Origin: Anaerolineales bacterium
GTDB taxonomy: Bacteria > Chloroflexota > Anaerolineae > Anaerolineales > UBA11579
NCBI GenBank assembly: GCA_025808555.1
Contig: CP075526.1
Span: 124,001 to 188,000, forward strand
Length of the DNA: 64,000 bases
Direction of reading: 5' to 3'
Shown here: piece after piece, positions 33,724 through 47,277 of the stretch
How the letters are laid out: the number at the start of each line of letters is the position of its first letter
Position numbering within the stretch: the first letter of the stretch is position 1
Program-made: the position numbers and the translations under genes
The notes under the pieces: model-generated
What the model was told of the DNA's origin: nothing
Database searches by the model: none
What the model saw: the letters and a program-made list of their open reading frames with translations, nothing else

Positions 33724-34401
33724 CTATTCGCTGACGTACACGCCTTCGGTTGCCTCGGGCTCAGCTTCTGTCTCGGCTTTGCCTTCCCCGCGGTACACCC
33801 ACACCTTGACGCCAATCGAGCTGTACTGCGTGTGAGCCTCAACTACTGCGTAATCAATATCGGCACGCAGGGTGTGCAGAGGCACACGGCCTTCGCGCAT
33901 CCAAACACGGCGGGACATGTCCGAACCGCCCAAGCGGCCTGCCACCTCCACCTTGATGCCGCCGGCGCCGGCCCGCATTGTCTGCTGCAGGGCGCGGTTG
34001 ATGGCGCGGCGGTAGCTGATGCGGCGCTCCAGCTGGTCCGCAATGTTCACGGCGATCAGCCTGGCATCCAGATCGGGCTGCTTGATCTCTTTGATGTCCA
34101 GTTCGATCTTCATGCCCACCAGGGCTTCCAGCGATTTGCGCAATTCCTTGACGCTCTCGCCCTTCTTGCCGATCAAAATGCCCGGCTTGGCGGTGTGCAC
34201 GGAGATCTTCACACTGCCCGGGAAGCGCTCAACCTCCACCTTGGAAATGCCGGCGCGCGGTGCTTTGTTCTGCACCATCTTGCGAATGGCAAAATCCTGG
34301 TGCAGGCGGTCTACATAGTCTTTGCCCTCGGCAAACCAGCGGCCGTCCCAGGTCTTATTAATCTTGAGGCGAAAGCCTCGCGGATCTACTTTACGACCCA
34401 T
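33724..34401 (-). CDS. rpsC: 30S ribosomal protein S3 (uS3)
   Basis: Lines the mRNA entry channel. The 225 residues include an N-terminal KH domain with GILIGKKGESVKELRKSLE and a C-terminal domain with ISYRRAINRALQQTMRAGAGGIKVEVAGRLGG. They end in an acidic tail. Located between rplV and rplP as expected. Confidence 0.97.
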   Translation of the reverse strand: MGRKVDPRGFRLKINKTWDGRWFAEGKDYVDRLHQDFAIRKMVQNKAPRAGISKVEVERFPGSVKISVHTAKPGILIGKKGESVKELRKSLEALVGMKIELDIKEIKQPDLDARLIAVNIADQLERRISYRRAINRALQQTMRAGAGGIKVEVAGRLGGSDMSRRVWMREGRVPLHTLRADIDYAVVEAHTQYSSIGVKVWVYRGEGKAETEAEPEATEGVYVSE

Positions 34402-34410
34402 CTACGTCTC

Positions 34411-34809
34411 CTACTTCTCGGCCTTGGCCGCAGGTTGCTTGGCGGCCGGGGCGGTGGTCTGCGCGGCGGCCACTGCGCGCTGGCGCAGCGTGACCGTCAC
34501 GTGAGAGGTGCGGCGGAACACGGGCTTGAAGCGGCCGCGGGCACCAAAGCGGCGCCATTTGCGGGTCGGCGCCTCGTCAGCGCTGATCGCATGCACATAC
34601 AGCTCCTCGATCGCCACGCCCTGGTTCTTGGCGGCGTTGGCAACGGCCGATTTCACCAGCTTCAAGAGCGGCTGGGCCGCCTTGCTGGGGGTGAAGGTGA
34701 GGATGTTGACGGCCTGCTGGGCGCTCTTGCCGCGCACCAGGTCCACCACCAGACGCATCTTCTGCGCTGAGACGGAGGTATTGCTCAGGGTTGCTTGAAA
34801 GTCAGCCAT
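34411..34809 (-). CDS. rplV: 50S ribosomal protein L22 (uL22)
   Basis: Lines the exit tunnel; its hairpin loop is a macrolide-resistance site. The 132 residues contain MRLVVDLVRGKSAQQAVNILTF, the loop region SADEAPTRKWRRFGARGRFKPVFRRTSH and VTVTLRQR. An Ala/Lys-rich C-terminal extension of about 20 residues follows. Confidence 0.97.
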   Translation of the reverse strand: MADFQATLSNTSVSAQKMRLVVDLVRGKSAQQAVNILTFTPSKAAQPLLKLVKSAVANAAKNQGVAIEELYVHAISADEAPTRKWRRFGARGRFKPVFRRTSHVTVTLRQRAVAAAQTTAPAAKQPAAKAEK

Positions 34810-34817
34810 GCCTTACC

Positions 34818-35099
34818 TTACTTTCCTGAATCCGAGGCTTTCTCATTAACGTGGCCGCGGAAGGTGCGCGTAGGCGCAAATTCACCCAGGCGGTGCCCCA
34901 CCATGTTCTCAGTGATATAGATCGGCACATGGCGGCGGCCGTCATGCACCGCAATGGTGTGACCCACCATTTGCGGGAAGATCTGGCTGGCGCGGCTCCA
35001 GGTGCGGATTACTTTCTTCTCTTTGCGCTCGTTCATGGCCTCGATCTTCTTTAGAAGCTTCGGCTCAACAAACGGCCCTTTTTTTAGTGAACGTCCCAT
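34818..35099 (-). CDS. rpsS: 30S ribosomal protein S19 (uS19)
   Basis: A 30S head protein complexed with S13. The 93 residues start [23 protein letters not shown] and contain [33 protein letters not shown] and [14 protein letters not shown]-like wording ([15 protein letters not shown]). Located between rplB and rplV. Confidence 0.97.
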   Translation of the reverse strand: MGRSLKKGPFVEPKLLKKIEAMNERKEKKVIRTWSRASQIFPQMVGHTIAVHDGRRHVPIYITENMVGHRLGEFAPTRTFRGHVNEKASDSGK

Positions 35100-35122
35100 A
35101 TCAAAAATCTCCAGCCGTTAGC

Positions 35123-35962
35123 TTAGCGGCGCTTGCTCTTGGCGCGGCCACGTAGAATGAACTTGTCCGTGCGCTTGTTGCGACGGGTCTTCTTGCCCAG
35201 GGTGGGCTTACCCCACGGGCTCTTGGGGCCGGGCATACCGATCGGTTGGCGGCCTTCGCCACCACCGTGGGGATGGTCACGCGGGGTCATGGCAGAGCCA
35301 CGCACCGTCGGGCGAATGCCACGATGGCGCTTGCGGCCAGCCTTGCCCAGCTTGACGTTGCCATGGTCCACGTTGCCCAGCTGGCCAATCGTGGCATAGC
35401 AGTTCTGCCCCACCAGGCGCACTTCGCCCGAGGGCATGCGGATCTGGGCATACTCGCCTTCTTTGGCGGCGATCTGCGCGCCAGAGCCGGCCGAGCGAAC
35501 CATCTGGCCGCCCTTGCCCTCTTTGATCTCAATGTTGTGCACGATCGTGCCGGTGGGAATGTTGGCCAGCGGCAGGGCATTGCCCACGCGGATGTCGGCG
35601 TTAGGCCCGGTCACCACGCTGTCGCCCGTCTTCAGGCCCAGCGGCGCCAGGATGTAGCGCTTCTCGCCATCGGCATAGTGCAGCAGCGCCAGGTAGGCCG
35701 TGCGGTTCGGGTCGTACTCGATACCGGCCACCTTGGCGGGGATGTCGTGCTTGTCGCGGCGAAAGTCCACAATGCGCAGGCGCTGGCGATGTCCGCCGCC
35801 GCGGTGGCGCACGGTGATCTTGCCGCGCACGTTGCGGCCGCCGCTCTTGGTCTTCTTGGCCAGCAGCGAGCGCTCAGGCTTTGACTTGGTTATCTCGTCA
35901 AACGTGTAGCCACTCGCGCCACGGCGACCTGGGGTCGTAGGCTTGTAAGTTTTAACAGCCAT
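35123..35962 (-). CDS. rplB: 50S ribosomal protein L2 (uL2)
   Basis: Required for subunit association and peptidyl transfer. The 279 residues contain [41 protein letters not shown], the conserved His region [21 protein letters not shown] and the basic end. The ATG overlaps the rplW stop by one base. Confidence 0.98.
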   Translation of the reverse strand: MAVKTYKPTTPGRRGASGYTFDEITKSKPERSLLAKKTKSGGRNVRGKITVRHRGGGHRQRLRIVDFRRDKHDIPAKVAGIEYDPNRTAYLALLHYADGEKRYILAPLGLKTGDSVVTGPNADIRVGNALPLANIPTGTIVHNIEIKEGKGGQMVRSAGSGAQIAAKEGEYAQIRMPSGEVRLVGQNCYATIGQLGNVDHGNVKLGKAGRKRHRGIRPTVRGSAMTPRDHPHGGGEGRQPIGMPGPKSPWGKPTLGKKTRRNKRTDKFILRGRAKSKRR

Positions 35963-36264
35963 TACTTCACACCTTCAAAAATATCGACGGACTCGCCAGG
36001 CATCAGCGTGACCAGGGCTTTCTTGTAGCCGCCCTTGCGAACGCGCATCTGGCGGTTGCGCGCGTGACGGCCACGCTTGGGAGCCACCTTGATGACGTTG
36101 ACGCGCTGCACCTTGACCCCGAACACCAGCTCAATGGCGTCCTTGATCATGGCCTTGTTGGCGTCTTTGTGCACTTCAAACGTGATCTGGCGCAGCTTGC
36201 TGGTCTGATAGTTGGTCTTCTCAGTAACCAGCGGGCGAACCAGGATGTCGTAAACGGTAGTCAT
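35962..36264 (-). CDS. rplW: 50S ribosomal protein L23 (uL23)
   Basis: The main docking site for trigger factor and SRP at the tunnel exit. The 100 residues contain [47 protein letters not shown] and the basic loop [25 protein letters not shown]. Confidence 0.97.
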   Translation of the reverse strand: MTTVYDILVRPLVTEKTNYQTSKLRQITFEVHKDANKAMIKDAIELVFGVKVQRVNVIKVAPKRGRHARNRQMRVRKGGYKKALVTLMPGESVDIFEGVK

Positions 36265-36282
36265 TTCAGCTCCTACTCCGCC

Positions 36283-36921
36283 TTATTCCAGCGCACTTTC
36301 GATGGCCTTGATGGCATCCAGCGGCAGGATGAGCTTGTCGTAACCCAGCAGGTCACGGATGTTCAAGTAGTTCGCCAGCAGGGTCTTGCAGCTCTCTAGG
36401 TTGCGGCTGGAGCGAACCACACGGGTGTAATTCTCATCCTTGGCCGGCATCACTAGCAACACACTGCCTTCGCCCACCAGCTTGTTAAGGGATTCGGCCA
36501 CCAGCTTGGTCTTGGGCTCGTCCCAGTTCAAGTTTTCTACCAGCACGATGCCCTGGTCAGCCGCCTTGGAGGACAAGGCCGAGCGCAGCGCAGCCTTGCG
36601 CATCTTCTGCGGCATGTCCTGTTCAAAGCTCTTGGGGCGCGGGGTGTGCACCTTGCCGCCGCCCACCCACTGCGGCGAACGGATGGAGCCCTGGCGAGCG
36701 CGGCCGGTGCCCTTCTGCTTCCACGGCTTGCGGCCGCCGCCGCGCACTTCGGCGCGGTTCTTGGTCTTGCGGGTGCCCAGGTGCGCATTCGCCATCTGGC
36801 GCGTGTACGCCTGGTGCATCAGGTCCACATTGATCGGCGCTTCAAACACGCTGGCCGGCAGTTCAACCTGCTTGTCCAGCTTGGTGCCTTTGAGGGTATA
36901 TACGTCGAGTTTCATCTTCAA
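36283..36921 (-). CDS. rplD: 50S ribosomal protein L4 (uL4)
   Basis: Extends into the tunnel; in E. coli it also represses its own operon. The 212 residues contain the tunnel loop NAHLGTRKTKNRAEVRGGGRKPWKQKGTGRARQGSIRSPQW and C-terminal LANYLNIRDLLGYDKLILPLDAI (both quoted in part). No macrolide-type deletion in the loop is apparent. Confidence 0.97.
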   Translation of the reverse strand: MKMKLDVYTLKGTKLDKQVELPASVFEAPINVDLMHQAYTRQMANAHLGTRKTKNRAEVRGGGRKPWKQKGTGRARQGSIRSPQWVGGGKVHTPRPKSFEQDMPQKMRKAALRSALSSKAADQGIVLVENLNWDEPKTKLVAESLNKLVGEGSVLLVMPAKDENYTRVVRSSRNLESCKTLLANYLNIRDLLGYDKLILPLDAIKAIESALE

Positions 36922-36933
36922 TCTCTCGCAGGC

Positions 36934-37563
36934 TTACGCCTTGCGCGCCTCACGAATGGTCACAATCGCACCTTTGCCGCCGGAGACGGCACCATGCAGG
37001 CCGATCAGGTTCTTCTCGGTGTCCACAAAGGCCACCTTGAGGTTGAGCGTGGTCACTTGGCGCACACCCATGTGGCCGGGCAATTCCTTGCCCTTCCACA
37101 CACGTCCGGGGTTGGTGCCGGAACCGATGGAGCCCACCGCGCGCTGGCGGTCAGATTGACCGTGCGACATAGGGCCACCACCATAACCATGGCGCTTCAT
37201 CACACCCGCAAAGCCTTTACCCTTGCTGACGCTGGTGACATCTACAGTGTCGCCAACAGCAAAGCTATCCACCTTCACGGTGTCGCCTTCTTTAAGTTCC
37301 ATCTGTTTGGTGCGGAATTCACGCAGGTAGCGCAAGGTTGGCGCCTTGACGCGGTTAAGGTGGCCCAACTGGCCACCGCTCAGGTGCTTCGCCTTCGTTT
37401 CGCCAAAGCCCAGCTGTACCGCGCTATAGCCCTCAACATCGGGGCGGCGGATCTGGGTGACAAAGCAAGGCCCAGCTTCGAGAAGCGTAACCGGCACAGC
37501 GCGGCCTTGCTCGTCGAAAATCTGGGTCATACCGATTTTCTTGCCAATAAGCCCTTTAAACAT
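36934..37563 (-). CDS. rplC: 50S ribosomal protein L3 (uL3)
   Basis: An early-assembly protein near the peptidyl transferase centre. The 209 residues start MFKGLIGKKIGMTQIFDEQG and contain GKGFAGVMKRHGYGGGPMSHGQSD, GSIGSGTNPGRVWKGKELPGHMG. It is the first gene of the S10-type transcript here, because a terminator separates it from rpsJ. A GGAG ribosome site precedes the ATG. Confidence 0.97.
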   Translation of the reverse strand: MFKGLIGKKIGMTQIFDEQGRAVPVTLLEAGPCFVTQIRRPDVEGYSAVQLGFGETKAKHLSGGQLGHLNRVKAPTLRYLREFRTKQMELKEGDTVKVDSFAVGDTVDVTSVSKGKGFAGVMKRHGYGGGPMSHGQSDRQRAVGSIGSGTNPGRVWKGKELPGHMGVRQVTTLNLKVAFVDTEKNLIGLHGAVSGGKGAIVTIREARKA

Positions 37564-37789
37564 CTCAGTTTGTCTCCTACAAAATTTGGTTGGGACTGTC
37601 AGTCTGGGCTAGACCGCATCATCCCGCAGCAGCGTAGTCAGTTGCCGGCACGTGGGTGGCGCCTTGGGCCACCTCGGCTGGCAGCTCTTACACTGCCCCT
37701 ACTCAAAACTTATGCCTGCCCGCTTTGCAGCGGGCAGGCCATTACACACAGCCTGTAACTATACCAAACAGTTGGCAATCCGTCCAGAC
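37564..37789 (-). other. rpsJ-rplC intergenic region
   Basis: 226 bases. They hold a strong terminator hairpin close to rpsJ (37714-37739), a second stem near the middle (GGTGGC with GCCACC), and the rplC ribosome site. A separate promoter for rplC must lie between the terminator and 37564, but no convincing -35/-10 pair is visible. Confidence 0.5.
37714..37739 (-). terminator. Terminator between rpsJ and rplC
   Basis: Perfect 11-base arms (GCCTGCCCGCT and its complement) with a 4-base loop, followed on the minus strand by ATAAGTTTTG. It divides the tuf-rpsJ transcript from the rplC transcript. Confidence 0.75.
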
Positions 37790-38104
37790 TTAGATCTTGA
37801 TCTCAATGTCCACGCCGGCCGGCAGGTTGAGGCGCATGAGCATATCAATGGTCTTGGAGTCGGGCTCCATCACATCGATGATGCGGTTGTGCGTGCGGAT
37901 CTCAAAGTGCTCGTGCGAGTCCTTGTCGATGAACGGCGAGCGGCGCACGGTGAACAACTCACGCTTGGTGGGCAGAGGTACCGGCCCCACCACGCGGGCG
38001 CCCGTGCGCTCCGCCGTCTCGACGATGCGCTTGGCCGACTGATCGATCACGCGGTGATCGTAAGCCTTGAGACGAATACGAATTTTCTGCTTGGTAGTAG
38101 CCAT
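37790..38104 (-). CDS. rpsJ: 30S ribosomal protein S10 (uS10)
   Basis: A 30S head protein, also the NusE transcription antitermination factor. The 104 residues contain [43 protein letters not shown] and [14 protein letters not shown]-type wording ([17 protein letters not shown]). It follows tuf by 7 bases and therefore belongs to the str transcript. Confidence 0.97.
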   Translation of the reverse strand: MATTKQKIRIRLKAYDHRVIDQSAKRIVETAERTGARVVGPVPLPTKRELFTVRRSPFIDKDSHEHFEIRTHNRIIDVMEPDSKTIDMLMRLNLPAGVDIEIKI

Positions 38105-38111
38105 CTATATC

Positions 38112-39314
38112 CTAGGACAAGATCTCGGTGATGACGCCAGCACCCACGGTGAGGCCGCCTTCACGAATGGCGAACTTGGAGCCCTGCTCCAAGGCCACCG
38201 GGGTCTGCAACTGCACCTGCAGGTTCACGTTGTCGCCCGGCATCACCATCTCCACACCGTCCGGCAGCGTCACTTCACCCGTCACATCCAACGTGCGAAT
38301 GTAGAACTGCGGCTTGTAACCCGTGAAGAAGGCCTTGTGGCGACCGCCCTCTTCCTTCTTCAGCACGTACACTTCGCTCATGAACTTGGTGTGCGGCTTG
38401 ATGCTGCCCGGCTTGGCCAATACCATGCCGCGCTCCACACCTTCACGGTCCACACCACGCAGCAGCAGGCCGGCGTTGTCACCCGCCATGCCCTCATCCA
38501 GCTGCTTGTGGAACATTTCAATACCGGTCACGACGGTGCTGCCCGGCTGCTCACGCAGGCCCACAATGTCCACCGCGTCGTTCAGCTTCACTACACCGCG
38601 GTCAATGCGGCCGGTCACTACGGTGCCACGACCCTTGATCGAGAACACGTCTTCGATCGACATCATGAACGGCTTGTCGGTCTCGCGGGTCGGCTCAGGA
38701 ATGTACTCATCCACCACACGCAGCAGCTCACGGATGGGAGCATACTCTTCGGCGTCGGGGTCAGTGGAGGTGCTCTCCAGCGCCTTCAACGCAGAACCGC
38801 GCACGATCGGGGTCTCGCTGCCAGGGAAGCCCTGACTGGTGAGCAGCTCGCGCAGCTCCAGCTCGACCAGCTCCAGCAGTTCGGGGTCGTCCATCATGTC
38901 AACCTTGTTCAGGAAGATGACAATGCTGGGCACTTCCACCTGGCGAGCCAGCAGGACGTGCTCGCGGGTCTGGGGCATGGGGCCATCGGGGGCCGCTACC
39001 ACCAGGATGGCGCCGTCCACCTGGGCTGCACCGGTGATCATGTTCTTGATGTAGTCGCGGTGACCCGGCATGTCCACGTGGGCGTAGTGACGCTTCTCGG
39101 TCTCATACTCCACGTGGGTGATGTTGATGGTGATACCGCGCTCGCGCTCTTCCGGCGCGTTGTCGATCTGGTCGTAGCCGCGGAACTCAGCCTTGCCCAT
39201 CAGAGCCGCTACTTTGGTGATCGCCGCCGTCAAGGTCGTCTTGCCGTGGTCGATGTGTCCCATCGTTCCCACGTTCAAGTGCGCCTTGCTGCGATCAAAC
39301 TTTGACTTCGCCAT
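38112..39314 (-). CDS. tuf: Elongation factor Tu
   Basis: The GTPase that delivers aminoacyl-tRNA to the ribosome. The 400 residues carry G1 GHIDHGKTT near residue 19, G3 DMPGH near 81, G4 NKVDM and G5 SALK. Domain II begins near residue 215 and domain III near 310. Followed by rpsJ and preceded by fusA (33 bases). Confidence 0.98.
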   Translation of the reverse strand: MAKSKFDRSKAHLNVGTMGHIDHGKTTLTAAITKVAALMGKAEFRGYDQIDNAPEERERGITINITHVEYETEKRHYAHVDMPGHRDYIKNMITGAAQVDGAILVVAAPDGPMPQTREHVLLARQVEVPSIVIFLNKVDMMDDPELLELVELELRELLTSQGFPGSETPIVRGSALKALESTSTDPDAEEYAPIRELLRVVDEYIPEPTRETDKPFMMSIEDVFSIKGRGTVVTGRIDRGVVKLNDAVDIVGLREQPGSTVVTGIEMFHKQLDEGMAGDNAGLLLRGVDREGVERGMVLAKPGSIKPHTKFMSEVYVLKKEEGGRHKAFFTGYKPQFYIRTLDVTGEVTLPDGVEMVMPGDNVNLQVQLQTPVALEQGSKFAIREGGLTVGAGVITEILS

Positions 39315-39347
39315 TTACTTTTCTCCTTGACTCTTTCTATATAAGTT

Positions 39348-41417
39348 CTAGTTGGCTTTGATCAGCTCTTCGGCCAGCTTCTCCGAGACCTGAGTGTAGT
39401 GATCGAATTCCATGGTGAAGGCGCCGCGGCCCTTGGTGGCCGAGCGCAGTTCCGTGGCGTAACCGAACATCTCCGAAAGCGGCATCATGGCGCGGATCGC
39501 CTGCACGCCACCCGGGCGCATGTCCATACCCTGGATCTCGCCACGGCGGGCGCTCAGCTGGCCCACGATATCGCCCAGGAACTCCTCGGGCACTGTAACT
39601 TCCACCTTCATGATCGGCTCCATCAGCACGGCTTTACCAATGCGCATGCCTTCCTTGAAAGCCATGGAGGCAGCCATCTTGAACGCCATTTCATTGGAGT
39701 CGACTTCGTGGAACGAACCGTCATACAGGGTTACCTTGACGTCAACAACCGGGTAGCCGCCCACAATGCCGGACTCAGCGGCTTCCATAACGCCCTTCTG
39801 TACAGCCGGGATGTATTCCTTGGGAATAGCACCACCCACGACCTTGTTCTCGAAGGTCACGCCCTTGCCGGGCTCATCCGGAGCCATTTCGAAGACCACA
39901 TGGCCGTACTGGCCGCGGCCGCCGGACTGCTTGGCGTAGCGCATTTCGGCCTTCTTAACTTCGCGGGTCATCGTCTCACGATAGGCTACACGCGGGCGGC
40001 CTACGTTGGCCTGCACGCCGTATTCGCGCATCATGCGGTCCACCAGGATCTCCAGGTGGAGCTCACCCATGCCGGCGATAACCGTTTGGGCCGTCTCAGG
40101 GTCAGACTTGACGCGGAAAGTCGGGTCTTCTTCGGCCAGGCGGTGCAGAGCTTCGGCCATCTTGTCCTGGTCAACGGCGGTCTTGGGTTCCACCGCGATG
40201 GAGATCACCGGTTCGGGGAAGCTGATGGCTTCGAGCACGATCTGCTTGGTCTCGTCACACAGGGTGTCACCCGTGATGGAGTTCTTGAGGCCGAGCACGG
40301 CGCCAATGTCGCCGGCTTCCACCACATCGATCTCCTCACGGCGGTCAGCATACATACGGATCAAGCGGCCCACGCGTTCACGCTGGCGCTTGACCGGGTT
40401 ATAGATGGAGCCACCCTTCTCCACCTTGCCGGAGTACACGCGGAAGTAGGCCAGGCGGCCCACATACGGGTCAGCCACGATCTTGAACACCAGCGCAGCG
40501 GCCGGCTCATCATTGGTGGCGTGACGCTCGATAACTTCCTCAGTGCGCGGGTCAATGCCCTTGACCGCCGGAACATCCAGCGGGGAAGGCAAGTAATCGA
40601 TAACTGCGTCCAGCACGGCCTGCACACCACGGTTCTTTAAAGAAGAGCCGCAAAATACAGCATTGGCTTTGCCGGCGATGACGGCGCGGCGCAGGGCTGC
40701 CTTCATCTCGTCGATGCCGATCTCCTGGCCGTCCAGGTACTTGACGGTCAGCTCGTCGTCGGTTTCGGCGATGGCTTCCACCATGCGCTCGCGCTGCTCG
40801 GTGGCAGCCGCCACCAGGTCAGCCGGGATCTCGCCTTCGACCGGCTTGCTGCCGTCGTCGGTCCAGATGATCGATTTCATCGACAGCAGGTCAACCACGC
40901 CCTGGAAGCCGGATTCGGCGCCGATGGGCAGCTGCATGTTGATCGGGTTGGCGCCCAGGCGGGCGCGAATGCTCTCGACACTGCGCTCAAAAGAGGCGCC
41001 GATGCGGTCCATCTTGTTGATGAAGCAGATACGCGGCACGTTGTAGCGATCAGCCTGGCGCCACACGGTTTCAGACTGCGGCTCCACGCCCATCACGGCG
41101 TCAAACACAACCACACCGCCGTCCAGCACGCGCAGGGAGCGCTGCACTTCAGCGGTGAAGTCAATGTGACCCGGGGTGTCGATCACGTTGATGAGATGGC
41201 CCTTCCACTCGGCGGTCACTGCGGCCGATACGATCGTAATGCCGCGCTCGCGCTCCTGCTCCATCCAGTCGGTCACAGTGTTGCCTTCATCCACATCACC
41301 CAGGCGGTGCGTCTTGCCGGTGTAGAACAAGATACGCTCGGTGGTGGTGGTCTTACCAGCGTCAATGTGGGCAATAATGCCTATGTTTCTAAACTTCTCG
41401 AGTGGGTAATTAGCCAT
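39348..41417 (-). CDS. fusA: Elongation factor G
   Basis: The translocase GTPase of protein synthesis. The 689 residues include G1 AHIDAGKTT near residue 17, [16 protein letters not shown], domain IV with [17 protein letters not shown], and the C-terminal [23 protein letters not shown]. Lies between rpsG and tuf in the usual str order. Confidence 0.98.
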   Translation of the reverse strand: MANYPLEKFRNIGIIAHIDAGKTTTTERILFYTGKTHRLGDVDEGNTVTDWMEQERERGITIVSAAVTAEWKGHLINVIDTPGHIDFTAEVQRSLRVLDGGVVVFDAVMGVEPQSETVWRQADRYNVPRICFINKMDRIGASFERSVESIRARLGANPINMQLPIGAESGFQGVVDLLSMKSIIWTDDGSKPVEGEIPADLVAAATEQRERMVEAIAETDDELTVKYLDGQEIGIDEMKAALRRAVIAGKANAVFCGSSLKNRGVQAVLDAVIDYLPSPLDVPAVKGIDPRTEEVIERHATNDEPAAALVFKIVADPYVGRLAYFRVYSGKVEKGGSIYNPVKRQRERVGRLIRMYADRREEIDVVEAGDIGAVLGLKNSITGDTLCDETKQIVLEAISFPEPVISIAVEPKTAVDQDKMAEALHRLAEEDPTFRVKSDPETAQTVIAGMGELHLEILVDRMMREYGVQANVGRPRVAYRETMTREVKKAEMRYAKQSGGRGQYGHVVFEMAPDEPGKGVTFENKVVGGAIPKEYIPAVQKGVMEAAESGIVGGYPVVDVKVTLYDGSFHEVDSNEMAFKMAASMAFKEGMRIGKAVLMEPIMKVEVTVPEEFLGDIVGQLSARRGEIQGMDMRPGGVQAIRAMMPLSEMFGYATELRSATKGRGAFTMEFDHYTQVSEKLAEELIKAN

Positions 41418-41440
41418 TCTTTTCCAAATGCTCCAACGAA

Positions 41441-41911
41441 CTAAATGCGGTAATGGGAGAAGGCGCGGTTGGCCTCTGCCATTTTGTGGGTTTCTTCTTT
41501 TTTGCGTACCGAAGCGCCCTGCCCCTGTGCCGCCTCGCTCAGTTCGCCAGCCAGCTTCTCGGCGAACGATTTGCCGCCACGGCTGCGGGCCGAAGCCACG
41601 ATCCAGCGAGCCGCCAGCGCAAAGGAGCGCGCGCTGTTCACTTCCATCGGCACCTGGTAAGTGGAGCCACCCACACGGCGAGGGCGCACTTCCATGCTGG
41701 GGCCAACGTTCTTCAGAGCGCTCTGGAAAACTTCCAGCGGGTTCTGCTTGGTCTTGGCCTCGATCAGCTCAAAAGCGTCATAGATCAAGCGGGTGGCGGT
41801 GCTCTTCTTGCCATCCAGCATCATGCGATTAATAAAAGCCTGCACCTCAGTGCTGTTGTAACGCACATCCGGGGTGCTAATGCGTTTGTCAGGGCGTCTG
41901 CGTCGTGCCAT
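41441..41911 (-). CDS. rpsG: 30S ribosomal protein S7 (uS7)
   Basis: Nucleates assembly of the 30S head. In E. coli it also represses the str operon by binding between rpsL and rpsG. The 156 residues begin [10 protein letters not shown] and contain [28 protein letters not shown] and [26 protein letters not shown] strong hairpin lies in the 64-base gap upstream. Confidence 0.97.
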   Translation of the reverse strand: MARRRRPDKRISTPDVRYNSTEVQAFINRMMLDGKKSTATRLIYDAFELIEAKTKQNPLEVFQSALKNVGPSMEVRPRRVGGSTYQVPMEVNSARSFALAARWIVASARSRGGKSFAEKLAGELSEAAQGQGASVRKKEETHKMAEANRAFSHYRI

Positions 41912-41940
41912 TTACTCTGTTCTCCACTTTAAATGCGGCA

Positions 41941-41973
41941 AGCTCATCAGTGAGCGAGCTCGCTCTATGAGCT
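41941..41973 (-). promoter_or_regulatory. Hairpin between rpsL and rpsG, candidate S7 target
   Basis: Outer arms AGCTCAT and ATGAGCT enclose a 14-base palindrome (GAGCGAG followed by CTCGCTC). The position matches the S7-binding site of the E. coli str operon, but the sequence similarity to that site was not assessed. Confidence 0.45.
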
Positions 41974-41975
41974 AC

Positions 41976-42401
41976 TTACGCGCCCGCCTTGGGGCGCTTG
42001 CTGCCATACTTGGAACGGGCTTGCTTGCGGTCATTGACACCGGTGGTGTCCAGCGTGCCGCGCACGATGTGATAGCGCACACCCGGCAGGTCCTTCACAC
42101 GGCCGCCGCGCACCAAAACCACGGAGTGCTCCTGCAGCGTGTGGCCTTCACCCGGAATGTAGGCAGTGACTTCCATGCCGTTGCTCAGACGCACACGAGC
42201 GATCTTGCGCAAGGCAGAGTTAGGCTTCTTGGGGGTCATGGTGCGCACGACTGTGCAAACACCACGCTTCTGCGGCGCGCCCTTGGGCTGGCGGATGCGG
42301 CGTTGCTTGTACGTGTTCAGCACGTACTGCAGCGCAGGCGCCTTGGTTTTGCCGCGCTTGGTCTTGCGGCCCTTGCGAACTAGCTGATTGATTGTCGGCA
42401 T
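41976..42401 (-). CDS. rpsL: 30S ribosomal protein S12 (uS12)
   Basis: Central to decoding accuracy and the target of streptomycin resistance. The 141 residues contain [16 protein letters not shown] with the two Lys that mutate in resistance, both wild type, and [28 protein letters not shown]. About 15 extra residues follow KAPAL compared with E. coli, the insertion also seen in Firmicutes S12. The ATG at 42401 begins the family sequence [12 protein letters not shown]; the longer frame to 42452 does not. Confidence 0.97.
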   Translation of the reverse strand: MPTINQLVRKGRKTKRGKTKAPALQYVLNTYKQRRIRQPKGAPQKRGVCTVVRTMTPKKPNSALRKIARVRLSNGMEVTAYIPGEGHTLQEHSVVLVRGGRVKDLPGVRYHIVRGTLDTTGVNDRKQARSKYGSKRPKAGA

Positions 42402-42721
42402 TACTCCGTTCCTTCTATTCCTTCTTGCTTTACATGCACAGCAAGCAAACACTTGCTGTTGGTTAGGGCCGGGACCCTGGGTATTCCGTTGTGTGTACTG
42501 CCCCGGGCTGCTACCACCCGGCGCCGTACTACTCTGTGACCCGGCAGCTTCGCTGCCCGCTCACAGAGTACGAGGCCACCGATGTTCGTGATGGCCTCGT
42601 TGTATTACTTGGCTCTGTTCCGCATTTGCATGCGGTATTCAGTTTCGCCGCCTGAAAGCGGGCACAAGGCCCATTTTCAATCGTACGCGAGGGCGGATTT
42701 TAACCGCACTCGTTACACCCG
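42402..42721 (-). other. rpoB-rpsL intergenic region lacking rpoC
   Basis: 320 bases without a gene, at the place where rpoC normally stands. Three hairpins are present: 42570-42600 (ACGAGGCCA/TGGCCTCGT), 42531-42569 (ACTCTGTGA/TCACAGAGT enclosing GGCAGC/GCTGCC), and 42438-42459 (ACAGCAAG/CTTGCTGT) in the rpsL leader. None has a T-run. I could not identify a clear promoter for rpsL. Confidence 0.6.
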
Positions 42722-46654
<3,933 letters not shown>

Positions 46655-46682
46655 TCAGCGCCTCCTAGAATGATGTACAACG

Positions 46683-46725
46683 AAAAAAAGACCAGCCGCT
46701 CCTAAATTCACAAGGGGCGGCCAGC
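46683..46725 (-). terminator. Terminator-like hairpin in the rpoB leader (attenuator candidate)
   Basis: On the minus strand the arms GCTGGCCGCCCCT and AGGAGCGGCTGGT pair at 12 of 13 positions (some G-U), followed by seven T. It lies between the rpoB promoter and its GGAGG site, so termination here would stop rpoB before translation starts. Confidence 0.7.
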
Positions 46726-46737
46726 TTGCGACAGGTG

Positions 46738-46767
46738 ATTATAGAGCATGCGGTCTAGAACTGTCAA
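46738..46767 (-). promoter_or_regulatory. rpoB promoter
   Basis: TTGACA, 18 bases, TATAAT: consensus -35 and -10, with the start near 46731 and a leader of about 77 bases. Confidence 0.85.
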
Positions 46768-46803
46768 GGTTAACTAAGGAAGAATGCGGCTTGCAAGCAC
46801 AGT

Positions 46804-46833
46804 TTGACGCCACCCTACCCCGCACGGTATCAT
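46804..46833 (+). promoter_or_regulatory. rnpB promoter
   Basis: TTGACG, 18 bases, TATCAT, with the predicted start at about 46840, coinciding with the P1 arm of the RNA. Confidence 0.75.
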
Positions 46834-46837
46834 ACCA

Positions 46838-47195
46838 GCTTCCAGGTTGGTCGGATGATCGCTGGGAGCTACGCCGCTTTGCGGCGTGGGTTCCTGGAGG
46901 AAAGTCCGCACTCCATAGGGCATGGCGCCGGGGAAACCCCGGGGCGGGGAAACCTGCCGGATTAGGGCCACAGAAATACACCACCGCGCAAGCGGCCAGG
47001 GTGAAATGGTGAGGTAAGAGCTCACCGGCGCGGCAGTAATGTCCGCGGCCAGGCAACCCCCGCCCGGAGCAAGGCCAAACAGAGGTGAGCAGCGGCCCGC
47101 TACGCTTGAGCCTCGGGTAGGCTGCACAGATAGATGATCATCCACGCCCGCTATGCGGGCGGGACAAAATGCGGCTTATAGACCAGCCTGGAAGC
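46838..47195 (+). ncRNA. rnpB: RNase P RNA, bacterial type A
   Basis: The catalytic RNA of RNase P, which trims the 5 prime leader from pre-tRNA. Conserved blocks occur in order: GAGGAAAGTCC at about 46897, CACAGAAATA, AGGGTGAAA, GGTAAGAGC, GAGCAAGGCCAAACAG and AATGCGGCTTATAGACCAG. The P1 arms GCTTCCAGGTTGGTC and GACCAGCCTGGAAGC define the ends. It is transcribed divergently from rpoB and has its own promoter and terminator. Confidence 0.96.
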
Positions 47196-47238
47196 AATGC
47201 AGCTGCACCCCTCCCCGGGGGCAGCTGCATTGCTTTTA
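47192..47238 (+). terminator. rnpB terminator
   Basis: AAGCAATGCAGCTGC and its exact complement with a C/G-rich loop, followed by TTTT. It overlaps the last four bases of the mature RNA. Confidence 0.85.
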
Positions 47239-47277
47239 AGCTGGTCTACAGCCATCGTGGTGTTCTGCAGAGAACGG

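Noticed and set aside
36646-37758. 370-residue open frame opposite rplC/rplD
   Set aside because: Covers two ribosomal genes on the other strand and reads as low-complexity shadow.
38067-39305. 412-residue open frame opposite tuf
   Set aside because: Shadow of the tuf codon pattern; composition is not protein-like and tuf is unambiguous.
39399-40640. 413-residue open frame opposite fusA
   Set aside because: Antisense shadow of a conserved gene with no motif.
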